A stretch of DNA of 61,343 nucleotides from Plebeiibacterium sediminum (GTDB taxonomy: Bacteria; Bacteroidota; Bacteroidia; Bacteroidales; Marinilabiliaceae), in the NCBI RefSeq assembly GCF_026013605.1, contig NZ_JAPDPJ010000037.1, positions 1-61,343 on the forward strand, given 5' to 3'. The notes under the pieces were generated by a model. The model saw only the letters and a program-made list of their open reading frames with translations. It did not search any database and was not told where the DNA came from. Below, piece by piece: positions 24,885 through 33,668 of this stretch. Positions within the stretch are counted from its first letter, which is position 1; each line of letters starts with the position of its first letter. The translations under genes were made by a program, and so were the position numbers.

Positions 24885-27177
24885 TATATATGGCTTTTTA
24901 TGGTTGGCATTGCTTTTTTTGAGTTCCTGCAGTACAACAAGAAAACTTGGTGAGAATCAGTTTTTGTACAAGGGTGATAAAATTGTAATTGAGCCTTCAA
25001 ATGATTTGGAAGAAACACCAAATATTGAAGCTATAGATCAGTATGTGATTCCGGAACCCAACAGAAAGTTCTTAAAATTGGTTCCGATTAAATTATGGTT
25101 TTATAATTTGGCAGGAGATAGCGTTCCATCAAAAGGATTCCGAAACTGGATGAAAAACAAATTGGGAGAACCGCCGGTAATACATAAATCGTATTATGTA
25201 GAAACATCTAAAAAAGAGATCAGTAGTGCGTTAAATAATCAGGGATTTTTTAATCACAGCATTCAGGAAGAATTAAAGAAGCGAGGAAAGAAGGTTAAAA
25301 TTTTGTATAAAATTAGTGTTGAAGATCCTTTTTTAGTGGATACGCTAATTTACCCTGAAGTTGCAGATAGTCTGACTTTATATTTGTCTAGAGCAAGAGC
25401 AAAGAGTATTATCAAATCAGGGCAAATTTATAATTTAGATGTTTTAAAAGCTGAACGTAACAGGTTAGTTACCTATTTGAAAAATAATGGATTTTACTTT
25501 GCTTCCCCTAACTATTTGTTGTTTAAAGCAGATACATTAAGCACAGAAAGAAATCATATGGACCTGGTTTTAGATGCAAAATCAGCAATGCCAAATGATG
25601 CCAGATATCAGTATCGAATAAATAATGTTTTGGTGTATCACGATTTTGTCAGTTCAAAAAGCGAACCCTATGATACAATACAACAGGGTGATTTAAAGCA
25701 TATATTTATAAAGGAGCCAGTTGTTAAACCTAAAGTAATTTCAAGGTCAGTATTTTTTAAAAAAGGTCATTTGTACAATGAAAATGACTACAGATTAACA
25801 CTTCAGAAATTGACGAATCTTAATGTTTTTAAGTTTGTTAATATCAAAATAGATAAGGATACATCCTCGGTAAATCAAAAGCTTTTAAATGTAAGTATCT
25901 TTTTAAATAGTGCTTTGCCAAAATCTCTTAGTGCAGAAGTTGAGGCTGTTTCGAAATCGAACGATTATGTGGGACCGGGATTGACTTTAAGTTATCTGGA
26001 GCGTAACTTATATCAGAGTGCCAGCTCACTTCAGTTTAATGTATCGTCAAATTACGAAACTCAGTTTAACCAGTCCAAAAGGAATATCAATTCTTTTGAG
26101 GTGGGTACTGATGTTGAAGTTACCATTCCTAAATTACTGATTCCGTTTGTCAATAGTGATCGTCTTGGAAGTAAGAAGTTCAGACCAGAAACAAGTATTA
26201 CAGCAGGATATAGTTATTCAGGAATGACGGATATTTTTAATTTGCACAGTCTGGATTTATCATTTGGATATAATTGGCAAGAAACAAAGACTAAAACTCA
26301 TGAGCTGGATTTGGTTTCATTAAATTATACGCATATCAATACAAAATCCGATTGGGCTGATATTTATGATTATATTGATGAAAGTCTTCAGGAGCAATTT
26401 ATTCTAGGATTAAAATACACGTTTACATTCAATGATCAGCACCTGAAAAGTAAATTTATAAATACTTATTTCAGTGCATCATCCGAATTTGCTGGTAATA
26501 CTTTATCACTGCTTCATTCGGCATTTAATTTTGGAAAAGACTATGAGGATCGTCCTTCTGAAATTTTTGGTACAGCCTATTCTCAATATGCCAAGTTTGA
26601 TGGTGACTTACGGTTGTATCATTCGTTTTCAAGAAAGAGTAAGATCGTTGGTCGTGTTGCAGCAGGAGTGGCAATACCTTATGGCAACTCGGAATATATG
26701 CCTTATAATAAGCAGTTTTATACCGGAGGTGCCAGTAGTTTAAGAGCTTTTCCATCCAGATCAGTAGGTCCGGGTTCTTATGTTGCTCCAGAGAGTCTTC
26801 AAAATACCATTGGACTTGAACAGGCAGGAGATATAAAGCTGGAAGCAAATCTGGAATACAGATTTGATCTGATTAGTTATTTGAAAGGAGCTATGTTTGT
26901 TGATGCCGGTAATGTATGGTTGCTTCACAAAAATGAAGAACTTGAGGGTGGCGAATTTTCATTTTCAAATTTTACCGATCAAATTGCAGTAGGAACAGGT
27001 TTGGGACTTCGTTTGGATGCATCTTTTTTTGTGCTTCGATTAGATGTTGCTTTCCCTATTCGAAATCCATATCCAATCAATGGTAAAAACTGGGTTTTAG
27101 ATCAAGTTGATTTTGGAAGTTCCCGTTGGCGGAAAGATAATCTGGTGTTTAATATTGCTTTTGGATATCCATTTTAA
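24868..27177 (+). CDS. tamL: TamL, BamA/TamA-family outer-membrane lipoprotein
   Basis: A 769-residue outer-membrane protein of the Omp85 family, in Bacteroidota a lipoprotein. I take ATG 24868 (MIRRNNIYGF) because it gives a lipobox LFLSSC with Cys21. An in-frame start at 24775 would bury the signal inside tamB. Residues about 25-390 hold POTRA-like segments; about 390-769 form the barrel, with the surface-antigen motifs GGASSLRAFPSRSVGPGSY, KLEANLEYRFDL and the C-terminal VFNIAFGYPF ending in Phe. It forms the outer-membrane part of the Tam machine with TamB. It ends 7 bases before a convergent gene, with no terminator between. Confidence 0.9.
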   Translation: MIRRNNIYGFLWLALLFLSSCSTTRKLGENQFLYKGDKIVIEPSNDLEETPNIEAIDQYVIPEPNRKFLKLVPIKLWFYNLAGDSVPSKGFRNWMKNKLGEPPVIHKSYYVETSKKEISSALNNQGFFNHSIQEELKKRGKKVKILYKISVEDPFLVDTLIYPEVADSLTLYLSRARAKSIIKSGQIYNLDVLKAERNRLVTYLKNNGFYFASPNYLLFKADTLSTERNHMDLVLDAKSAMPNDARYQYRINNVLVYHDFVSSKSEPYDTIQQGDLKHIFIKEPVVKPKVISRSVFFKKGHLYNENDYRLTLQKLTNLNVFKFVNIKIDKDTSSVNQKLLNVSIFLNSALPKSLSAEVEAVSKSNDYVGPGLTLSYLERNLYQSASSLQFNVSSNYETQFNQSKRNINSFEVGTDVEVTIPKLLIPFVNSDRLGSKKFRPETSITAGYSYSGMTDIFNLHSLDLSFGYNWQETKTKTHELDLVSLNYTHINTKSDWADIYDYIDESLQEQFILGLKYTFTFNDQHLKSKFINTYFSASSEFAGNTLSLLHSAFNFGKDYEDRPSEIFGTAYSQYAKFDGDLRLYHSFSRKSKIVGRVAAGVAIPYGNSEYMPYNKQFYTGGASSLRAFPSRSVGPGSYVAPESLQNTIGLEQAGDIKLEANLEYRFDLISYLKGAMFVDAGNVWLLHKNEELEGGEFSFSNFTDQIAVGTGLGLRLDASFFVLRLDVAFPIRNPYPINGKNWVLDQVDFGSSRWRKDNLVFNIAFGYPF

Positions 27178-27184
27178 GATTTAT

Positions 27185-27580
27185 CTAATGCATATTCCCA
27201 GCTAACTTTTCACCGGCTTTTGCGCCACTCAAAGCTAAAAAGAATGCAATTCCTCCACCAATTAATACTTTGGTTAAACTAAAGTGTAAAAACGAAAAAG
27301 GAGTAAATAAAGTTAACAGAAGCATTACTGCAACCGATAGAAAAGCACCTGCGGCAGGTTCATAAATTCTGATTCCAGGCGAAATTAACCCAATAATAAA
27401 ACCACCAATAAAATAGCTAATCAGGTTAAGTAACCCTTGTAGCATAAAGCGCAGATGAATAGACATATATCTGCCTACTACATAATGCCCAATTATACCA
27501 CCCAATATAATTTCAGAAATAATAAAAATAGCAAAACTAATAAACATCCATTGTTTTGAAAATGGCTGATTTTGATTCAT
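27185..27580 (-). CDS. Small four-helix membrane protein, unknown function
   Basis: A 131-residue protein with four hydrophobic segments (residues about 12-32, 47-68, 77-98 and 102-122) rich in Gly, a pattern seen in small integral membrane proteins of unknown role. GGGIAFFLALSGAKAGEKL closes it. It has no neighbour on its strand and ends 7 bases from tamL, convergently. I do not recognise the family. Confidence 0.65.
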   Translation of the reverse strand: MNQNQPFSKQWMFISFAIFIISEIILGGIIGHYVVGRYMSIHLRFMLQGLLNLISYFIGGFIIGLISPGIRIYEPAAGAFLSVAVMLLLTLFTPFSFLHFSLTKVLIGGGIAFFLALSGAKAGEKLAGNMH

Positions 27581-27846
27581 TTTTTGATGTTTTTAATTAT
27601 AATGGTGTTACCCAATTATTCTAAAGGCAAAGAAAGTAAAATTGAAATGAATTGGCATAATTTGTTTTATATTTGATTCGATTTAAAACAGAACTTTATT
27701 TCAAAAATAGCATCATTGTGTTTTGAAAATTCTTCCCCCGAATTTAAGAATATTGTCTGAGCAGATGTTTTATAAGCAGTATAAAATATCATACCATTGA
27801 TGTGTGCAAATGAATATAAATATGAAATGAACATATATGATATTCA

Positions 27847-27925
27847 ACTTTACACACAAAAGAATGAATAAATTGATGAGTTTGATATGCCAATTAAAAG
27901 CAAATTTAGAGTATATGAAGCAATT
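27847..27925 (+). repeat. Diverged copy of the 2805-2997 repeat family
   Basis: Contains AATGAATAAATTG (compare 2964-2976), then GATATGCCAATTAAAAG and AAATTTAGAGTATATGAAG, which align with GATATGGCAATTGAAAATGA and the following AATTTAGACATATGAAAC of the first unit at 2804. It overlaps the first codons of the next gene, as the distant copies precede the CE15 gene. The rest of 27581-27914 holds no gene. Confidence 0.6.
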
Positions 27926-28943
27926 GAAAAGTAAGAGTCAAATGGTAATAGGTTTTGCGTGGCTATTTATTTATACAACTATGCTCATGTCATGTACTTC
28001 ATCTGCACCTGAAAAAGTGAGTTTTTACCATTGGAAATCAAAAGCTAAAGATGTTTTTACAAAAGACGGTTTAAAACCTCAGTCGATTCATAAAATTTAC
28101 ATGCATTATTTTGATGTGGATCAGTTAAATACATTAAACCATTGGGAAGATGGGATTTATCCAGTTTATCCATTGACATATGTAGATGAGGTTTATAAAA
28201 GTTGTGATATCGTTCCTGTAGTTTTTATTGTGAACAAGGTTTTAAAAGATACAGATGCAAAAAAGTTGGCTAAGAAAATTCAGAAATTAGTAGATGAAAT
28301 TAGTCTGCACCACTTTGGAAAAATAATTCATTCACTTCAGATAGACTGTGATTGGAGCAGTTCAACGCGCTATAAGTATTTTGAGTTGCTGAATCTTTTA
28401 AAGAAAGATTATCAGCTTAGCTGTACCATTCGTTTACATCAGGTAAAATATCAATCAAAAACAGGTTTGCCACCTGTAGATAAAGGTGTGTTAATGTTGT
28501 ATAATGTTGGCGATTTATCTGATTTTTCAGCGAACTCAATTTTAACAGAAGGTATTGTTTCTCAGTATGTAAATGAAGATACAGATTATCCAATTCCATT
28601 AGATTTGGCTTTGCCTTTGTTTTCGCAAACGGTGCTGAAAAATAAGAATGGTGAAATAAAACTAATAAAAGGAACAGATATTCAGTTGTTTAATCAGGAT
28701 CAAAATCATTTTAAAAGAGAGAGTGGTCATGTTTATTCTGTGGTCAGAGATACTTTGTATAAAGGGTTTTATTTATCCGTTGAAGATCAAATAAAACTGG
28801 AAATGAGTGATGCAGATGTCGTGAAAAAGTCATATCAAATTATTAAAAACAGTAAGATAAATATTGATGAAGTAATATTCTATCATCTTGATATGGCATT
28901 AATTCAGCAAAATGCATTTAATGATATTATTAAAAACCTTTAA
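27915..28943 (+). CDS. Lipoprotein with TIM-barrel-like features (DUF3142-like)
   Basis: A 342-residue lipoprotein. I take ATG 27915 (MKQLKSKSQM), which gives a charged start, a hydrophobic core and a lipobox with Cys27 (LMSC). The longer frame from 27837 falls in repeat DNA. The mature part has features of a family of glycoside-hydrolase-like TIM barrels (DUF3142): FYHWKS, IDCDWSSSTRYKYFELL, CTIRLHQVKY, GVLMLYNVGD and PLDLALPLFSQ. The repeated Asp residues in IDCDW and near YNVGD would line the barrel mouth. It lies 28 bases before the next gene and forms an operon with it. Enzymatic function is unproven; the assignment to DUF3142 is from memory of its motifs. Confidence 0.65.
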   Translation: MKQLKSKSQMVIGFAWLFIYTTMLMSCTSSAPEKVSFYHWKSKAKDVFTKDGLKPQSIHKIYMHYFDVDQLNTLNHWEDGIYPVYPLTYVDEVYKSCDIVPVVFIVNKVLKDTDAKKLAKKIQKLVDEISLHHFGKIIHSLQIDCDWSSSTRYKYFELLNLLKKDYQLSCTIRLHQVKYQSKTGLPPVDKGVLMLYNVGDLSDFSANSILTEGIVSQYVNEDTDYPIPLDLALPLFSQTVLKNKNGEIKLIKGTDIQLFNQDQNHFKRESGHVYSVVRDTLYKGFYLSVEDQIKLEMSDADVVKKSYQIIKNSKINIDEVIFYHLDMALIQQNAFNDIIKNL

Positions 28944-28971
28944 TCAAGCATATTATAAAATAATCACTTAA

Positions 28972-31278
28972 ATGAAATCAATTTTATTTGTAATATTATT
29001 AGCTATAAGTTCGCTATCAACAATTAGGGCATGTGGTTGGGATCCATATTATAGTTACAGTTATCATTTGTTCAATCAGCATTATATTCAACAAAAAGGT
29101 TACGATGCCTTTTTAAAAGATGAACTCATGGGTAGTTGGTCGTATGAACATTCAAAACCTGTTATTTCTAAAAATGTAGCGTTATGGAAAGAGCTTTTGC
29201 CAACATGGAATTCAGAAGATATAACCAAGGCTTTAACAGATGATGCTACATTAATCTTTGAGCAATTATGGTCGGGTAAAAAGAATGGACACAAAAAAGC
29301 AGTTTATGATTATATGGTTTATGCAAGAGCATGCAGTGATCATCATCAGAGCCGTAAGCAAAGATCCTGGTCGTATAGTGATATGGTAGATGTCGAAGTT
29401 GTTGATTTAAGTGAATTGATCGCTGAGGGTGTTGAGCAATTTAATGCTTCTGGCAATCCGCAATTGAAATTACGTTATGCCTATCAGATAATTCGTAATT
29501 ATCATTATTCAAAACGATACCAGGAGGCGGTGCAGTTTTACAACAAGTTTGTGAAAGACCAATTTGCCAAATCTGAAATATACTATTATGTGCAGGATCA
29601 GGTAGCAGGATGTTATTATTCATTAGAGGATTATGAGAAAGCAGCTTATCTTTTTTTACAGGTATTTAGCAATAGTTATGATAGAAAAGTTTCATCTTAT
29701 ACCAGTTATAAATTTTGTACGGATAGAGGAGCTGAAGGCAAGGAATACTTTTCTGGTTCTGACGACAGGGCAACTTATCTGACATTAAAATCAATCAGAA
29801 GTTATTCTGATCAGGTGAATTACCTGCAAGAAATGGCCGAGGTTGCTCCTCATGACGAAAAGCTTGAATTGTTGTTCGTTAGAGAACTTTATAATATTGA
29901 AGATGATGTTTTACCCCGAAGAATAGGACTAAAGGATGAAAAATTACTTTGCTCTGATCCGGAAAATTACCATTGGGATGAAATAAATGCACTTGAGCAA
30001 ATTAGTGCTCAACAAGAGACGGTTAGTAAAGCTGAACGAAAAGATTTTTGGTTGTTATGCAGCTCGTATTTAAAATTTTTAAAAGGAGATGTAGATGCTG
30101 CAAAAATCAAACTCAATGAAATAACATTGATTACCAATTATAGAGCAATGACTGAGGAATTGAAAGTTATATATCAGGTTTTTTCATGGAGTAGTTTAGG
30201 TTCAAATCAGGAGTCTTTTCTAACAAAAATACTTGCCGATAGTAATTTGAATAATAATGTGCAACAACTTATTGAAGATTATGCTGGCCATTTATTGTTT
30301 CATCAGGGAAAATTAGCTCAGTCATTTCTTGTTCACCATAGTATTTTAGAAATAGAAAATATGGGATCTTTACCTCTGCTGAATAATCTAAAGGCTTTTC
30401 TGGAACAGCCAGATAAATCATCTTTTGAGAAATATTTGCTAGAACAAAATGTAAAAGATCAAACTGCATTAATGAATCCTCTTGAATATATCAATTATCA
30501 TTTGGGTATGTATTATTTAAACCAGGGAGATGCCCGGGAGGCCTTAATTCATTTTAACTCCAGTAGGGATTATAAAACTTCTAATGGAATAGGTATGGTT
30601 GTACCGGCAAAAGTTTTTAGTAATAATATTAGAGAAGGATTTGATTGTCCTGATGATTTAATGGAGGATTCCGTGTATCTGGCCTCTATGTTTTCATTTA
30701 TTGAACCTGAGTTGACTAAGAAACAACTGGCGTTTACTTTAATTAAACTGGATTCCTTACGTAACGATGAAAAGAGTTGGAAAAGGAAACTAGCCAATTA
30801 TTTGTTAGGAAATTATTATTTCAATGTATCAAATACCGGATATTATAGGGGAGTTTTACAAGATAAATCTAATTGTTGTAATTCATATTATTTTGGGGTT
30901 ACAGATGAAAGTATTATTAAACGAGATAAACAACTTGAGGAAAGGTCAGGATACAACTTATGCAATGTGAGTTATGGCAAAAAAACGTATAATCCTTTGG
31001 CTGACAAAGCTTATAGATTTTACAGAAATACCATTGAGTTATCAACAGATAAAGAACTAAATGCTCGTTGTTTATATATGATGGCAAAATGTGAATTGAA
31101 CCATCTTTATAATCATAAAACTAACTTTGCATATTGGTATTATGATGGTGCTTTGAAAGATGAAATACTTGATTATAAAAAGAGTTTTAAAGAACTAAAG
31201 GAGCAATATCAGGATACTCGTTTTTTTGATAGAATTATAAAAGAATGTAGTTTCTTTAGGTATTATTGTTCGCAATAA
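28972..31278 (+). CDS. Large secreted helical-repeat protein of unknown function
   Basis: A 768-residue protein with a signal peptide (residues 1-20, then ACGWDPYYSY). The body is alpha-helical with spaced Tyr/Leu/Ala patterns like degenerate TPR repeats, such as YYVQDQVAGCYYSLEDYEKAAYLFLQVF and YLNQGDAREALIHFNSSRDYK. Near the C-terminus, residues about 640-670 carry NCCNSYYFGV, and RCLYMMAKCEL follows later. The first mature residues CGWD are striking and similar starts occur in proteins paired with DUF3142-like lipoproteins, so I infer they work together in the periplasm. The next gene starts 41 bases downstream and belongs to the same group. Confidence 0.65.
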   Translation: MKSILFVILLAISSLSTIRACGWDPYYSYSYHLFNQHYIQQKGYDAFLKDELMGSWSYEHSKPVISKNVALWKELLPTWNSEDITKALTDDATLIFEQLWSGKKNGHKKAVYDYMVYARACSDHHQSRKQRSWSYSDMVDVEVVDLSELIAEGVEQFNASGNPQLKLRYAYQIIRNYHYSKRYQEAVQFYNKFVKDQFAKSEIYYYVQDQVAGCYYSLEDYEKAAYLFLQVFSNSYDRKVSSYTSYKFCTDRGAEGKEYFSGSDDRATYLTLKSIRSYSDQVNYLQEMAEVAPHDEKLELLFVRELYNIEDDVLPRRIGLKDEKLLCSDPENYHWDEINALEQISAQQETVSKAERKDFWLLCSSYLKFLKGDVDAAKIKLNEITLITNYRAMTEELKVIYQVFSWSSLGSNQESFLTKILADSNLNNNVQQLIEDYAGHLLFHQGKLAQSFLVHHSILEIENMGSLPLLNNLKAFLEQPDKSSFEKYLLEQNVKDQTALMNPLEYINYHLGMYYLNQGDAREALIHFNSSRDYKTSNGIGMVVPAKVFSNNIREGFDCPDDLMEDSVYLASMFSFIEPELTKKQLAFTLIKLDSLRNDEKSWKRKLANYLLGNYYFNVSNTGYYRGVLQDKSNCCNSYYFGVTDESIIKRDKQLEERSGYNLCNVSYGKKTYNPLADKAYRFYRNTIELSTDKELNARCLYMMAKCELNHLYNHKTNFAYWYYDGALKDEILDYKKSFKELKEQYQDTRFFDRIIKECSFFRYYCSQ

Positions 31279-31319
31279 TTAAATCTGCAGTTGAAAAAAA
31301 TCACAATAAACCAGAATTC

Positions 31320-32069
31320 ATGAAGAAAATCAAAATTAAAATTGCTCAATTGGGATATATTCCATTTCCGATAAGTCATAAAAGAATCACTAAATGGAAA
31401 TCTGATCTTTTTGATATTGATACCACAGTTGATCAATATACATTTCAAATGGATTCTGATATTGAATTTTCAGGATATTCTGATCACACCTTGGAAAAAG
31501 AATTGCCTGTACAAACTAATTTTGATTTTTTGATCACCATTACAAATGTTCCTCTTCAGGATGATTTTTACGCCAGGCGCTTAAGTCATAATCGCATTGT
31601 TATTTCATTGAGAGAGGTTTCTGATATACTTAGAAAAGAGAATATTAATTTCGAAAATTATATCATCCGAAATATTTACAGGTATTTGTTTGTGTACCTA
31701 ATGTACGGAAACCGGATTCCTTTGATGAGTGAAAAAACCAATTTCACTCATGATGATACCCGAGGATGTATTTTTGATTTTAATAGTAATAAGTCTGAAT
31801 TAATATATTCTTTGGATAAACCTCATATTTGTCCTGAATGCAAGAATAAGATGAATGGAAAAGCTCATGAAAAAGTACCTGAATATATCGTTGTAAAGGC
31901 AGAAAAGGAGATAAAAAAGATTAAGAAAGATGTTTATATCAAGTTGATGGATTTTGTTAAGCAAAATCCATTACTGTCTATTATTATTACTTTCCTTACC
32001 GGTATATTTATGAGTCTGCTATCTTCTTTTTTGTATGATATACTGAAGATTTATCTATTAAAATTTTAA
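31320..32069 (+). CDS. Membrane-anchored protein with His/Cys motif, unknown function
   Basis: A 249-residue protein starting at ATG 31320 (MKKIKIKIAQ); the frame stays open to a TTG at 31266 inside the previous gene, which I reject. Residues 1-210 are soluble with no signal peptide. Residues about 216-240 form one membrane helix near the C-terminus, suggesting a tail-anchored protein with the N-terminus inside. A conserved-looking cluster THDDTRGC (His144-Cys150), then HICPEC (His169, Cys171, Cys174), may bind a metal. I recall the pattern from unclassified proteins near conflict genes but cannot name a family. It follows the two exported proteins in one operon by spacing, which is odd for a cytoplasmic-facing protein. 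Confidence 0.55.
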   Translation: MKKIKIKIAQLGYIPFPISHKRITKWKSDLFDIDTTVDQYTFQMDSDIEFSGYSDHTLEKELPVQTNFDFLITITNVPLQDDFYARRLSHNRIVISLREVSDILRKENINFENYIIRNIYRYLFVYLMYGNRIPLMSEKTNFTHDDTRGCIFDFNSNKSELIYSLDKPHICPECKNKMNGKAHEKVPEYIVVKAEKEIKKIKKDVYIKLMDFVKQNPLLSIIITFLTGIFMSLLSSFLYDILKIYLLKF

Positions 32070-32282
32070 AAAATAAATTCACTGATTTTATTTTAACATA
32101 TATTATAAGTTTTCTGCAATAAATTTTGGAACAAGATTTAGTTCTTTGCGTATCCCTCCAGATTATTACACCTATTAAGTAATGGTTTACCTTATTGCAT
32201 ATTCAGTATTTCTTTGAGATAATGAATAATGCATTGTGCCGTTTTGTGTGAAATAAAATACGAACTAAGGAAAAATTAAGAA

Positions 32283-33395
32283 ATGAGTGAATTAACTTTG
32301 GAAATAGTAAAAACCCTTGTAACCATACCTGTTGCAACCGTAATTTTAAGATTGATATTTAAAAAATCGATCATGTTTCAATTCAGTTTAATTACTGTTT
32401 TGTTTACCATATTTGTAGCGTTAACTAAAACGTTGGAGTTTATGCTTGGCGGAGCATTAAGTTTTATTGTTACTCCATTAAATGTAATTGTCGGAACCTT
32501 TGTTTTTATATATATTAATAAAGTACTCCGAACTCCATTAGAAAGTGCTATTGATAAACTAAAGAATTTATCAGAGGGTAGTTTAGATATTGAAATTGAA
32601 TCGTCAGATAAAAAACATGAGTTGGGAGTTTTAACCAATTCAATAGCCAACTTAGTTACCAAACTAAGAACCATAATAGTTACATTATCTGAAGATGCTA
32701 ATACAATGGCAGAAGCCAGTAATAAAGTAAGTGTAACAGCAGGTCAGTTATCTGAAGCTACAAGTATTCAGGCCAGTTCTTTGGAAGAAGTTTCTGTTAC
32801 ATTGGAAGAAATTACTTCAAATATTGAGAATAATAGTCAAAATGCAAATTCAACAAAATTAACTTCTCAGGATGCGAATAAGCAGATTCATTTGGTTTCA
32901 GAATTGGGAGATCAAACCTTTAAAGTATCAAAGGAAATTAGTGATAAGATTTCATTTGTAAATGATATTGCACGACAAACAAATATTCTGGCTTTAAATG
33001 CCTCGGTGGAGGCTGCTCGCGCAGGTAGTATGGGTAAAGGTTTTGCTGTAGTGGCGCAGGAAGTTCGAAAGTTAGCTGAAAATAGTGCCACCGCTGCCAC
33101 TGAGATTATTGCCTTATCCTATTCATCGCATAAATTGGTTGAAGATACAGGAAATTTATTAGTAGAAACAGTACCCATAATTGAAAAAACATCAACTCTG
33201 GTTGATGAAATCACAGCGGCTAGTTTTGAACAAAAAACAGGCGTGGAACAAATTAATAATGCCATTCAACAGTTAAATAGTGTCACACAACGCAATTCTC
33301 AATCAAGTGAAAATCTTGCTGAAAGTGCTCATGATTTATCACAAAAAGCAGCACAATTAAAGAAAAGCATAGAGTTTTTTCAATACACAAAGTAA
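32283..33395 (+). CDS. Methyl-accepting chemotaxis-like protein without periplasmic sensor
   Basis: A 370-residue receptor-like protein. Residues about 8-80 contain three hydrophobic segments with almost no extracytoplasmic loop, so it senses at or within the membrane, or the cytoplasm. A HAMP-like linker (about 80-135) leads to a methyl-accepting signalling coiled coil, with its tip around residues 229-260 ([33 protein letters not shown]). The tip is a better match to standard receptors than that of the hydrogenase-like protein at 5411. No CheA, CheW or flagellar genes occur in the window. It stands alone, with a terminator 23 bases downstream. Confidence 0.88.
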   Translation: MSELTLEIVKTLVTIPVATVILRLIFKKSIMFQFSLITVLFTIFVALTKTLEFMLGGALSFIVTPLNVIVGTFVFIYINKVLRTPLESAIDKLKNLSEGSLDIEIESSDKKHELGVLTNSIANLVTKLRTIIVTLSEDANTMAEASNKVSVTAGQLSEATSIQASSLEEVSVTLEEITSNIENNSQNANSTKLTSQDANKQIHLVSELGDQTFKVSKEISDKISFVNDIARQTNILALNASVEAARAGSMGKGFAVVAQEVRKLAENSATAATEIIALSYSSHKLVEDTGNLLVETVPIIEKTSTLVDEITAASFEQKTGVEQINNAIQQLNSVTQRNSQSSENLAESAHDLSQKAAQLKKSIEFFQYTK

Positions 33396-33417
33396 ATAGA
33401 ACAAAGAAACCTTATTG

Positions 33418-33460
33418 AGGATGTAGTAATAGTATCAGACTATTGTTGCATCCTTTTTTT
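33418..33460 (+). terminator. Rho-independent terminator
   Basis: A 15-bp stem with three G-U pairs (AGGATGTAGTAATAG with CTATTGTTGCATCCT), a 7-base loop and a run of T. It closes the chemoreceptor gene. The rest of 33461-33668 holds no gene. Confidence 0.85.
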
Positions 33461-33668
33461 ATTTAGTAATGGTCAAATGCTGATGACGCAAAGAGGATTA
33501 TTGTTGATATTGAGGGTACAATTCTGTAATACTATAAACACCATTTGATATAATTCATCCCATTGTTGTAATTTCATGTTGCCTGAGAAAATCGATATAA
33601 TCAGTAATCGAAAAAATCAGTTATAGAAAGTAAAATCTATATAATAAACCTTATTAAATATAAGAGAC

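Noticed and set aside
27837-27914. Longer start for the DUF3142-like lipoprotein
   Set aside because: It lies in the dispersed repeat and would place the lipoprotein signal 50 residues inside the protein.
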